From positions 1-15,721 of the forward strand of contig JAYOFM010000092.1 of assembly GCA_038117225.1 (NCBI GenBank): a DNA stretch of 15,721 bases. The letters run 5' to 3'. A program made the translations under genes and the position numbers. This document shows, piece after piece, positions 7,402-14,386 of this stretch. The notes beneath the pieces are model-generated. The model saw only the letters and a list, made by a program, of their open reading frames with translations. It was not told the origin of the DNA and ran no database searches. This DNA comes from JAYOFM01 sp038117225. Its GTDB lineage: Bacteria; Pseudomonadota; Alphaproteobacteria; Rhodospirillales; Casp-alpha2. Numbering within the stretch: position 1 is the stretch's first letter; every line of letters begins with the position of its first letter.

Positions 7402-8013
7402 TCAGCCCCAGCGGGCACGCAGATCGTCGCGATGCAGTCCGAGCCACAACAGCGGGATCGCGCCATAGGCGCTGCAGATCTCGCCGCGGGCGGCCCGAGC
7501 GATGGCGTCACGCGCCGGGACGGCCGTTGCCAAAATATCCTCCCCCTCGTCATCCAGGCCATGAATGCCGCCAACGCCGCTGCTGTCGACGCGACCGCAA
7601 AACATGCTGCAGGCTTCGGAACAGGCGCCGGGTGTCAGCAAAAAGGTTCCGATGGGCACCAGGTCGCTGACCGTGCAATCGGCTTCTTCTTGGGCCTCGC
7701 GGCGAACCACGTCCTCGACGCTTTCGGCATCATCGACAGTGCCGGCAATAGCTTCGGTAAGCCAGGGGTCATGCCCCGCCGCATGGGCGCCGATGCGAAA
7801 CTGCTCGATCAGCACGACCTCGTCGCGTATCGCATCATAAGGAAGGACAACGGCTGTTTGACCACGCTCAAACACCTCCCGGTGCAATACCGGCGTCCAC
7901 CCACCGGCATGCATGCGGTGGCGTAGTTGATAGGCATCGACACGGAAATAGCCGTCGTAAGCCGCCTGCAAACTGACGACTTCGACCCGGGCATCCGCGT
8001 TGTCGTCGATCAT
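7402..8013 (-). CDS. NUDIX hydrolase, ADP-ribose pyrophosphatase-like
   Basis: This 203-residue NUDIX protein resembles the ADP-sugar pyrophosphatase (NudF/TrgB) branch. The NUDIX box occupies residues 91-113 (starting GTVDDAE, with core REAQEE at 105-110). It matches G-x5-E-x7-R-E-U-x-E-E-x-G-U except that the late Gly is Asp112. The magnesium-binding glutamates are all present, so hydrolysis is likely to survive. TLLTPG-like spacing (FLLTPGACSE, 124-133) also fits the ADP-ribose branch. Its ATG overlaps the TGA of the HD-domain gene by four bases (8010-8013), showing translational coupling. Its role in the pathway is unknown: it may clear ADP-ribose or a nucleotide-linked intermediate. Confidence 0.87.
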   Translation of the reverse strand: MIDDNADARVEVVSLQAAYDGYFRVDAYQLRHRMHAGGWTPVLHREVFERGQTAVVLPYDAIRDEVVLIEQFRIGAHAAGHDPWLTEAIAGTVDDAESVEDVVRREAQEEADCTVSDLVPIGTFLLTPGACSEACSMFCGRVDSSGVGGIHGLDDEGEDILATAVPARDAIARAARGEICSAYGAIPLLWLGLHRDDLRARWG

Positions 8014-8618
8014 TGACGGGCGAGGAGATCTTCGAGCATGGCCTGATATTCACTGAACCCGGGAACCGGACGGTCGGCGACCATAGCCTGATCGTCCCAC
8101 CGACGCAGCCGCGCCGCCTCCGCGGCAAACGGAAGGGCGTGGAATGCCTCGGCATCGGCATCGCTCATGGGGCCGCCCTGCAAACCCAGGGTATGCCGGG
8201 TCGTCGGGCCGAGGCCTTCGAAATAACCCGGGTCAATGGCGCAAAGATAGCGCTTGGCCGGCACGTGCAGACGCACCGGTTCACTGACTTGCGGTCCGAA
8301 GAACGGTGCCAATAAGTCGGCGCCGGCTTCCTCATGGCGATGGTCCGCGACCGCCGACTGCATGGCGGCGTGGTTGTCATCGGTGAAGTCGATCGGGAAA
8401 TCGGTTCCAAAATGGCCCACGTCGTGAAGCAGCGAGGCCGCGATCAACGCGGGCTCGGCGCCATCCGCCCGAGCCAAATCGGCGGTCTGCAACATGTGCG
8501 CGCACATGGATACCTGGCCGGGGCCATAGGACAGGGCCTCGCCCCGGTGAAACAAATCGCTCAGGAAGGCGATGATACGGTCCGATGAAATGTCTTTATT
8601 GAGGGTGTAGTTGGTCAT
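8010..8618 (-). CDS. PhnZ-like HD-domain mixed-valent di-iron oxygenase
   Basis: This 202-residue protein belongs to the phosphonate-associated HD-domain family that includes PhnZ and TmpB, which oxidatively split the C-P bond of 1-hydroxyphosphonates. The di-iron ligands align at PhnZ spacing: His41, His65-Asp66 (LLHDVGH), His95 (RHEE), His118 and Asp175. Lys122 (HVPAKRYL) and Arg172 (LRRWDD) match the phosphonate-binding Lys and Arg of PhnZ, and Tyr31 matches its gating Tyr24. The PhnZ Glu27, which contacts the substrate amine, corresponds to Gly34 here (YGPG), so the substrate probably lacks that amine or carries a different group. GGGGAG precedes the ATG with five spaced bases. The gene is coupled to the NUDIX gene and lies 79 bases after the reductase. 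Another HD hydrolase function is possible but less likely. Confidence 0.85.
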   Translation of the reverse strand: MTNYTLNKDISSDRIIAFLSDLFHRGEALSYGPGQVSMCAHMLQTADLARADGAEPALIAASLLHDVGHFGTDFPIDFTDDNHAAMQSAVADHRHEEAGADLLAPFFGPQVSEPVRLHVPAKRYLCAIDPGYFEGLGPTTRHTLGLQGGPMSDADAEAFHALPFAAEAARLRRWDDQAMVADRPVPGFSEYQAMLEDLLARQ

Positions 8619-8697
8619 TCAATCTCCCCCGCGAGCGTCGTGGTTGGGTAATTCTATCCCGTCGAACCCCGAACCAACAATGGCAACGAGGGCGGGA

Positions 8698-9732
8698 TCA
8701 GAGATCGAGCACCAACTCGCGTCCGCGCACCCGGGAGCAGCAAAGGGTCATGAACTCCTTCTGCTCGTCAGGCGACAGAATGAGGTCACGGTGATCCACG
8801 TCACCCTCCAGATACCGCGTCTTGCAGGTACCGCATAGGCCGGAATTGCATGAGGTCTCAATCTCGATACCATTTTCGTTGAGGACCTCGGCAATTGATT
8901 TATCGTTGGGAACGGAGAATGACGCTCCCGTGCTGGCGATCCTGACCTGGAAACCGATGCCGATATTGCCGTCGCTGGTGGCGTCGAATTCCGCGTCCGA
9001 TTGGGTCAGTTTGGGCGATGCGGCGGCGGAGAAGAACTCCCGGTGCACGGTGTCGGCGGGCCAGTGGGACGCTGCCGCCTCGCAGGCCCGCATGAAGCCA
9101 GGCGGGCCGCAGTAATAAAGGTGCGTGCCTGCTTGGTGCTCCTTCAGCAACCCGGCAATGTCGAGGCCGTCACGCGGCCGTCCGTTATCATGATGCAGAA
9201 ACACCCGCCCCTCCGCGACCAAGGGCGCAAGCTCCTGCATGAAGGCCGTATGCTGCGGTGACTTGGTACAGTAGTGCAAAACGTAATCGGCGCCGATCGT
9301 CCGCAGCCGCGCCATCATCGCCATCATCGGGGTTACGCCGATGCCGCCGGCCAGCAAGATATGCCGGTCCGCCTCCTCGTGCAGGGGGAAATTGTTGCGC
9401 GCCGCGCCCACCCAGGCCTTGCGCTGAACGTGAACTCGTTCGTGCAGGGCCAGAGAGCCGCCACGCCCTTTTTCGTCGCGCAAGACGGCGATCAGATAGC
9501 GATTCCGTTCCGCCGGATCATTGCACAGGGAATACTGACGGACACTGCCGTCTCGAAAGAAGAAATCAATATGCGCGCCCGCTTCGAAGGGCGGCAGTTC
9601 CCCCCCCTCCGGATGAACCAGTTCATAGGAGTTAATATTCTCCGCTTGAAAGGTTATCTGACGTACCTGAAGGCGCGTCGCGTTAACCGGGTACTTGGCT
9701 TCCGTGTTCACTCGGCCCGACCCTTCACTCAT
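8698..9732 (-). CDS. Oxygenase reductase: FMN, NAD and plant-type [2Fe-2S] domains (phthalate/vanillate type)
   Basis: This 344-residue electron-transfer protein would pass electrons from NAD(P)H through FMN to a [2Fe-2S] centre and then to the Rieske oxygenase. Domains in order are flavin binding (about 20-115, RQYSLCND at 65-72), nucleotide binding (about 120-235, GGIGVTPM at 129-136 and YCGPPGFM at 207-214) and a C-terminal ferredoxin with Cys295, Cys300, Cys303 and Cys331 (or Cys332). This order is that of class IA reductases such as phthalate dioxygenase reductase. The gene follows the Rieske coding sequence by 54 bases that hold a strong palindrome. No Shine-Dalgarno sequence is visible before the ATG, so translation may be weak, which would fit a reductase needed in smaller amounts than its oxygenase. 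Confidence 0.93.
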   Translation of the reverse strand: MSEGSGRVNTEAKYPVNATRLQVRQITFQAENINSYELVHPEGGELPPFEAGAHIDFFFRDGSVRQYSLCNDPAERNRYLIAVLRDEKGRGGSLALHERVHVQRKAWVGAARNNFPLHEEADRHILLAGGIGVTPMMAMMARLRTIGADYVLHYCTKSPQHTAFMQELAPLVAEGRVFLHHDNGRPRDGLDIAGLLKEHQAGTHLYYCGPPGFMRACEAAASHWPADTVHREFFSAAASPKLTQSDAEFDATSDGNIGIGFQVRIASTGASFSVPNDKSIAEVLNENGIEIETSCNSGLCGTCKTRYLEGDVDHRDLILSPDEQKEFMTLCCSRVRGRELVLDL

Positions 9733-9745
9733 GGCAACAATATGT

Positions 9746-9777
9746 CGGGACGGGAAACCAATTGGCTTCCCGTCCCG
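9746..9777. repeat. Near-perfect 32-bp palindrome between oxygenase and reductase genes
   Basis: CGGGACGGGAA (9746-9756) and TTCCCGTCCCG (9767-9777) are exact inverted repeats, and the centre CCAATTGG is itself palindromic; only one A/C pair interrupts the dyad. It starts nine bases after the Rieske stop and ends 13 bases before the reductase ATG. No T-run follows on the minus strand. It could stabilise the upstream message or reduce reductase expression. Confidence 0.8.
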
Positions 9778-9786
9778 TAAGATGAA

Positions 9787-10186
9787 TCAGGCGTAATCAG
9801 CCTCGATGTCTGCGAATTTGTCCTGCACGAACTTGGTGCGTTCCTCGCCGCGCAGTTCCTCGCTTTCGGTGATCGCCTCGATACAGCGCCTGGCGACGTC
9901 GCGTCGACGCTCGATCTCTTCCTCCGGCGTGGCGCCGATGGGAATCATCAACACGTTGCCCGAACAGTAGGTCTGCGGTTTGCCGTCGAGGGATTCCAAC
10001 CATTTCCGATAGCCTTCGCCGGTTGCAGCCGGGTTGTTGCCGGTAACGCCGTCACGCAATTGCTTGCGCGACAGATAGACCCCGCCATCAAACTTCATGG
10101 GGTTTTCCAGCGCGTGCACGTCGATGCGCCGCTGCGACGCCGTCGCCTCGTAAAAGCCCGGCGCGTACTGGGCGTCACGGTAGCAG
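9787..10186 (-). CDS. Rieske oxygenase, C-terminal fragment (N-terminus lost in assembly gap)
   Basis: These 133 codons are the C-terminal end of a Rieske non-heme iron oxygenase alpha subunit, running from CYRDAQYAPGFYEAT to a TGA. The gap at 10187 cuts off everything before. The first 20 codons repeat, in diverged form, the last 20 codons encoded on the other side of the gap (CYLDAQRAPGDYEVQ). The fragment is therefore from a second, related gene or a different strain, and not the continuation of the next feature. Where the other copy has Asp379, the expected third iron ligand, this one has Phe (codon 10153-10155). The remainder (SRKQLRDGVTG, EEEIERRRDVARRCIEAI) is the usual helical C-terminus. 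Confidence 0.8.
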
Positions 10187-10196
10187 NNNNNNNNNN
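10187..10196. other. Assembly gap (ten Ns)
   Basis: Ten ambiguous bases interrupt the Rieske locus. The real length is unknown, and a round run of ten often stands for an unmeasured gap. The codons on its two sides encode homologous, non-identical protein stretches, so the gap cannot be a simple ten-base loss inside one gene. Confidence 0.98.
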
Positions 10197-11360
10197 TGGC
10201 CGTTGCGAAGCTTGAACCTCGTAATCGCCAGGCGCGCGTTGCGCATCGAGATAGCAATCCCGCTCGCGGTGATGTTTCGGGATCGGCGGTAACTCGCCCT
10301 CGCCATATTTCAACCGTTCCGGTCGACGAATGCCGCACTGGCCTTCCAGAAAATCGATCATCTCGTAGCCGACCAGTTCCGGCTTGCCGAAGCCGCGGGC
10401 GTCGATATGCGGTCCCATGACGCGCCAGCCGATCATCTTGCAGTTGGTGTCGTCGATCGGCACCGTCCATCGGTGCATGTGGACGCGCGAGAAATGCTTC
10501 CGCTTCTTGCCGTCCTCGCCCAAGTATGAGTGAAAGCTGACGTTCGGCAGAATCTGGTGATTGATGCGGATGAAGATCTTTTCGTCATCGATGCGCCGCG
10601 ATGACGTCCAGGCCATGCTGCGGCCATCGTGCACCGGGAAGAACTGCAGGTCCGGCCGCACCAAATAAGGCGCCGAGCCGGCTTCGCCGAACGTGGTGCC
10701 CTGTTCATGCCCGGGGATCACCGCCGTCGTGTGCAACGGCACGTGGTGATACTGATCGGCGGCGTTATCTTGCACCTGCAGCCAGTTGCAGGTCTGAACA
10801 TTGCTGAACGGCATCAGGTGGTCGTCCGGGTGAACGGTATAATCGCCTTCCCAATTGGGTAGTGGCGGCTCTTCCTCCGGCGGCCCCATGTAGGCGAAGA
10901 TCAGGCCATGCACCTCGACCGCCTTGTAGGCGCCCTGGCAGATGGTCTTGGCCAAGCGACAGCCCTCTTCTTCCTCACCCGTCGGCATCGGCACTTCGAG
11001 GCAGGAGCCGTCAACGTCCCAGATGAAGCCGTGATAGGAACACATGATGCCGCGTTCCTTGATCATGCCGTATTCCAGCGAGGCGCCTCGGTGCGCGCAG
11101 TGAGCGTGCAACAAGCCAACGCGGCCGCTGCCATCTCGGAAAGCAACCAAGTCCTCGCAAAGAATTTTCAGATATCGCGGCACCTCGGTCAGTTCAATCG
11201 CCATGCAGACCGGATGCCAGAAGCGACGCAGGTAATCCCCGGTGGGGGTCCCCGGACCAACCTCGGTAAGAAATGGATCATGAGCCGGTATTTCGTTGGA
11301 ATAATACCCAGCGTAAGGCTGGTTTTTCTTTTCCTTGGAAAACGGTTTTACCTCGTTCAT
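10197..11360 (-). CDS. Rieske [2Fe-2S] non-heme iron oxygenase alpha subunit (C-terminus cut by gap)
   Basis: These 388 codons encode the oxygenase component of a ring-hydroxylating or demethylating Rieske system, of the phthalate/vanillate type. The Rieske cluster motif is Cys88-x-His90 and Cys107-x2-His110. The catalytic iron site is Asp202-x2-His205-x4-His210, with Asp379 (APGDYEVQ) the probable third ligand. TEVGPGTPTGDYLRRFWHPV (residues 32-51) is the typical family N-terminus. The ATG at 11360 is chosen because GGGGAG (11370-11375) lies nine bases upstream; reading from 11480 adds 40 residues without family character. About 110 C-terminal residues are expected to be missing. It is first in the minus-strand operon with a reductase and a PhnZ-like oxygenase, and diverges from a LysR gene. 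The substrate is unknown: hydroxylation of a phosphonate, or demethylation, are both open. Confidence 0.9.
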
Positions 11361-11369
11361 CGTCGTCAT

Positions 11370-11375
11370 CTCCCC
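11370..11375 (-). promoter_or_regulatory. Ribosome binding site deciding the Rieske start
   Basis: GGGGAG on the minus strand directly abuts the in-frame ATG at 11369, leaving no spacing, but lies nine bases before the ATG at 11360. The second start is therefore favoured. Confidence 0.65.
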
Positions 11376-11479
11376 GCGACCGAAATCAACGTCCGTCACC
11401 GTCGAGGCCAAGTGTGCCCCGGCGACGGGCTCGATACCGTGTTCGAACAATTTGCCCGAACTTCTTGAAACAGTAGCCA

Positions 11480-11510
11480 TATATACGCTTTGGGTTCATT
11501 ATTGGTCCAA
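11480..11510 (-). promoter_or_regulatory. Candidate promoter of the Rieske operon
   Basis: On the minus strand TTGGAC (11510-11505) and TATATA (11485-11480) are 19 bases apart. The -35 lies inside the ATTGGTCCAAT dyad, so a regulator bound there would overlap polymerase. The transcript would carry a leader of roughly 110 bases before the chosen start. Confidence 0.35.
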
Positions 11511-11511
11511 T
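11501..11511. promoter_or_regulatory. ATTGGTCCAAT dyad, putative LysR operator
   Basis: This 11-bp perfect inverted repeat around a central T lies between the divergent Rieske operon and its LysR gene. LysR proteins typically bind dyads of this sort. The related sequence TTGATCCAAT appears at 14321-14330, in the other LysR-enzyme divergent region. Confidence 0.45.
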
Positions 11512-11576
11512 GCAATATAATGATGCTGTCTATCGTTTTTTTAAATATGGTAATTGGATACGCCAGGAACCAACGC

Positions 11577-12464
11577 ATGCGCCATCATGGGATAAATTTC
11601 CGCCGCCTGAAGTGCTTTCACGCTGTCGCCACCGATGGCAGCTTCACGCAAGCGGCGCGAGTGCTCGGCATCGGCCAGCCCAGCGTGACCACGCACATCA
11701 AGGCCTTGGAGGAAGAATTCGGGGTCGAATTGTTCATCCGCCATGGCCATCAGGTCGAGCTAACGCCGCTAGGGCGAACCTTGCTCGGCGTCACCAATCG
11801 GGTGTTCAGTCTGGAAGCGGAAGCTGTTGAGCTGTTGAGCGCGGCAAGCGGCCTACGCACTGGCGAGTTGAGGATCGGCGCTATCGGCCCGAGCCAGGTC
11901 ACCGAAATGATCCTCGCCTTCGGACAGAAATATCCCGACATCAGCCTTTCCGTCTCGCTGGGTAATTCGCGTGAAGTCTTAAGCCGGGTTCTCGATTTTC
12001 GCGACGAGGTCGGCATCGTGCCGCAGGTCGGTGATGATGCCCGCCTGCATTCCGTGCCCTACAGCCGCAATGAAGTCGTGCTGCTGGTCCGTGATGACCA
12101 CCCCTGGGCGGGCCGCCGGGATGTGCGCATCGAGGACCTTGATGGTCAGCGCTTCGTCATGCGCGAGGATGGTTCTTCAACCCGGCGCACCTTCGAAACG
12201 GCCCTCGCCGAAGCCGGCGTGGTCATCCGCACGGTGCTTTCCATCGGCAGCCGCGAGGCGGTGCGCGAAGCGGTTGCCACGGGCCTTGGAATCGGCATCT
12301 CGCTGGAGGATGAAACACTGGCCGACGGTCGTCTGACGCCGCTGCACATCAGCAACGCCGACATCCACCTGCAACCGCATGTGGTGTGTCTGGAGGAACG
12401 CAAGGACTCGCCCCTGATCAAGGCGTTCTTCGATGTGGTCAGCGAACTGCGGCGCAAGACTTGA
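11577..12464 (+). CDS. LysR-family regulator, aminoethylphosphonate-catabolism (phn_lysR) type
   Basis: This 295-residue LysR regulator has an N-terminal helix-turn-helix (FTQAARVLGIGQPSVTTHIK, about residues 27-46) and an effector domain (about 97-290). Motifs such as GELRIGAIGP, GNSREVL, DDHPW and the SREAVREAVATGLGIGI stretch match the LysR group that travels with aminoethylphosphonate and related catabolic genes. The ATG at 11577 has AGGA eight bases upstream (11565-11568); a longer reading from 11490 passes through the AT-rich control region and is rejected. It diverges from the Rieske operon and probably controls it, possibly with the phosphonate or an intermediate as signal. It ends nine bases before the convergent corrinoid methyltransferase gene. 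Confidence 0.9.
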   Translation: MRHHGINFRRLKCFHAVATDGSFTQAARVLGIGQPSVTTHIKALEEEFGVELFIRHGHQVELTPLGRTLLGVTNRVFSLEAEAVELLSAASGLRTGELRIGAIGPSQVTEMILAFGQKYPDISLSVSLGNSREVLSRVLDFRDEVGIVPQVGDDARLHSVPYSRNEVVLLVRDDHPWAGRRDVRIEDLDGQRFVMREDGSSTRRTFETALAEAGVVIRTVLSIGSREAVREAVATGLGIGISLEDETLADGRLTPLHISNADIHLQPHVVCLEERKDSPLIKAFFDVVSELRRKT

Positions 12465-12473
12465 AGGACCGGC

Positions 12474-14258
12474 TCAATTGATCGGCGCCGCCGCTCCATC
12501 CGAATTTCCGGTAGCTTTGGCCAGCGCTTCATTGGCCGCCTGGACACCGACACCGGCATCGACACAATAGGCATCGGCGCCGAATGACTTGCCGTACTGA
12601 TCGTTGAGCGGCGCGCCGCCGACGAGGATCGTATAGTCATCGCGGATACCGCGCCGGGTCATCTCATCGACGACGATTTTCATATACGGCATGGTTGTCG
12701 TCAGCATCGCCGACATGCCGAGAATATCCGCATCGTGTTCCGCCAATGCGTCGATGAATTCGTCCGCCGATTTGCGAACCCCGACATCGACGACGTTGTA
12801 GCCCGCGCCTTCCATCATCATTCCATAAAGGTTCTTACCGATATCGTGGACGTCGCCGCGCACCGTGCCGATGACCACGGTGCCGCGCGGCGGAATGCCG
12901 GACGCGGTCAGGATGGGGCGGATAATTTCAAGGCCGGCTTTCATTTCCATCGCCGCCATCAGCATTTCCGGTACGAAATAGGTCCCGTCGGCGAACAGAT
13001 TGCCGACCTCTTCCATGGCGGCGATCAACGCGGTGTCGAGGATCACCTGCACATCGGTGCCACGCGCTACCTCCGCAGCGACCAGGGGCGCGGTTTCGCC
13101 TTTTCGCATATCGACCACGGTGTCATAGATTTCCCGCAGCGTGGGCGAAAGTTCGGCCTTCGGCTCATCCTCGGGCGCCGTCCGGCTCTTGACCGGAACC
13201 GGCTGCGTGCCAAGGCCGGGGAGACTGATCGTCGGCGCCGCGCCAACCCGGTCTCCGTTGTAGTAGCGGTCGCGGGCTTCGCGGACGGCGGTGACATTGG
13301 CCAGCTTACCGTTGACCGGCGCGGCGCATTCCGGCGCCAGGATATCGACGCCGGAATCGAGGGCGTAAAACACCTCGCGCTCGACGTCTTCCGGTGTGCC
13401 GCTGAGGATGGTATTGGGGTTGTTGATATTTCCACACAGCGACACCGTGGCCTTGCTGCGCAATTCGGCGGCGTCGTTGGCGGATTCAAAATTGAAGCAC
13501 TCGAAGCCGCTCTGGTTGAACAGATCGATGCGATCCATGGTCTTGCCGCAACAGTGCAGGATGATGGGGACCGGCAGTTCCTTCTTGATGTCCTGGTCGA
13601 CCTTCATGAGAAACGTCGAATAGGCTTCCGGGCGGATCAGGTCCGCGGTGATGTGTTCGCAGACGTTCAACGCATCCGCGCCGGCTTCAATCTGCGCCTT
13701 GCCGAAAATGATGGTGAATTCCTTCAAGCGATCGAGGATGGCATGGACCTTCGGTGCATCGGAGAACGTGTCCATCATGAAACGCTCGATACCGAAGAAG
13801 TGGTAGGCGAGGCTCCAAGGACCGTAGGCCTTGCCGATCACCGCGACCTCATCGCCGACTTCCTGGCGCAACATGCGAATGGAATCGATGACGGTGGAAA
13901 TTTCAAGGCGATCGAGAAAATCGTCCGGTACCTCGATCTCGTCCGGATGACTCCATTTATGACCGAGGATGGCGGGCAGATTATCCGGATCACCCCAATC
14001 GATATCGATGCCGAGAGCGCCGGCTTCCTGGGTGCCGGCCCCGTACACCGGGAACACGGCGTCGTAACCGCAAATAGTGCGGCCGGCCATCGCCAGTTCC
14101 GTCATCACCTCGGCGTTGTGGTGGGCTTCTGGGAAATAGGCCCCGACCTTATCCTGCATTTCGCGGGTGACGATCGAGTTGGGATTGGCGACCGGTGCCA
14201 CATCGACCTCGCGCCGATGCAGCGCATTTACAACACGTTCGCGGGACGTCATGGCCAT
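12474..14258 (-). CDS. CmuA-like two-domain protein: UroD-type zinc methyltransferase fused to corrinoid-binding domain
   Basis: This 594-residue protein joins an N-terminal uroporphyrinogen-decarboxylase-like methyltransferase (about 1-340) to a C-terminal corrinoid protein (about 370-585). This is the order and size of CmuA, the chloromethane methyltransferase. Zinc ligands His235 and Cys237 (LHCCGKT) and Cys311 (PECAAP) have the H-x-C...C spacing known in MtaA. The corrinoid domain has a helical cap (PLVAAEVARG to MEMKAGLEII), the axial-ligand motif DVHDIG with His471, and GGAP (547-550). It should move a methyl group to or from cobalamin; the methyl donor is unknown, and no acceptor methyltransferase or reactivating protein is present. 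The start at 14258 has AAAGG nine bases upstream; 17 further residues of a longer reading look non-coding. It diverges from a broken LysR gene. Confidence 0.9.
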   Translation of the reverse strand: MAMTSRERVVNALHRREVDVAPVANPNSIVTREMQDKVGAYFPEAHHNAEVMTELAMAGRTICGYDAVFPVYGAGTQEAGALGIDIDWGDPDNLPAILGHKWSHPDEIEVPDDFLDRLEISTVIDSIRMLRQEVGDEVAVIGKAYGPWSLAYHFFGIERFMMDTFSDAPKVHAILDRLKEFTIIFGKAQIEAGADALNVCEHITADLIRPEAYSTFLMKVDQDIKKELPVPIILHCCGKTMDRIDLFNQSGFECFNFESANDAAELRSKATVSLCGNINNPNTILSGTPEDVEREVFYALDSGVDILAPECAAPVNGKLANVTAVREARDRYYNGDRVGAAPTISLPGLGTQPVPVKSRTAPEDEPKAELSPTLREIYDTVVDMRKGETAPLVAAEVARGTDVQVILDTALIAAMEEVGNLFADGTYFVPEMLMAAMEMKAGLEIIRPILTASGIPPRGTVVIGTVRGDVHDIGKNLYGMMMEGAGYNVVDVGVRKSADEFIDALAEHDADILGMSAMLTTTMPYMKIVVDEMTRRGIRDDYTILVGGAPLNDQYGKSFGADAYCVDAGVGVQAANEALAKATGNSDGAAAPIN

Positions 14259-14320
14259 GGAATAAAACCTTTCATCAACCCGTCGCGGGCAGGAAGCCAA
14301 GGATTTCACATGAACAGATG

Positions 14321-14385
14321 TTGATCCAATCCATTTATAAGATAATTAATATATAATTTTTCTATATCTCAAATTATACTGGATT
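14321..14385. promoter_or_regulatory. AT-rich divergent control region with LysR-type elements
   Basis: TTGATCCAATCCA (14321-14333) lies at one end and TGGATT (14380-14385) at the other, so AATCCA and TGGATT form an inverted pair about 46 bases apart. The DNA between is strongly AT-rich within a GC-rich window. On the plus strand TATACT (14375-14380) is a good -10 and would start transcription near the A of the LysR ATG. On the minus strand several TATA-like hexamers could serve the methyltransferase gene. Confidence 0.45.
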
Positions 14386-14386
14386 C

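Noticed and set aside
10095..10186. Extension of the Rieske N-terminal gene through the N run
   Set aside because: After the gap this frame gives Arg/Thr-rich sequence, while the real C-terminal Rieske sequence lies in another frame.
9787..10470. A continuous minus-strand frame crossing the N run
   Set aside because: Continuity through ten Ns is accidental; beyond the gap this frame is not the Rieske frame and reads Arg-rich non-conserved sequence.
11361..11480. Forty extra N-terminal residues of the Rieske protein from an ATG at 11480
   Set aside because: The ATG overlaps the TATATA promoter candidate, the residues have no family similarity I recognise, and a good ribosome binding site serves 11360.
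12735..14324. A 529-codon open frame on the plus strand, antisense to the CmuA-like gene
   Set aside because: It is the mirror of a GC-rich coding sequence; its translation is rich in His, Arg, Asp and Gly with no recognisable domain, whereas the minus-strand protein has complete catalytic motifs.
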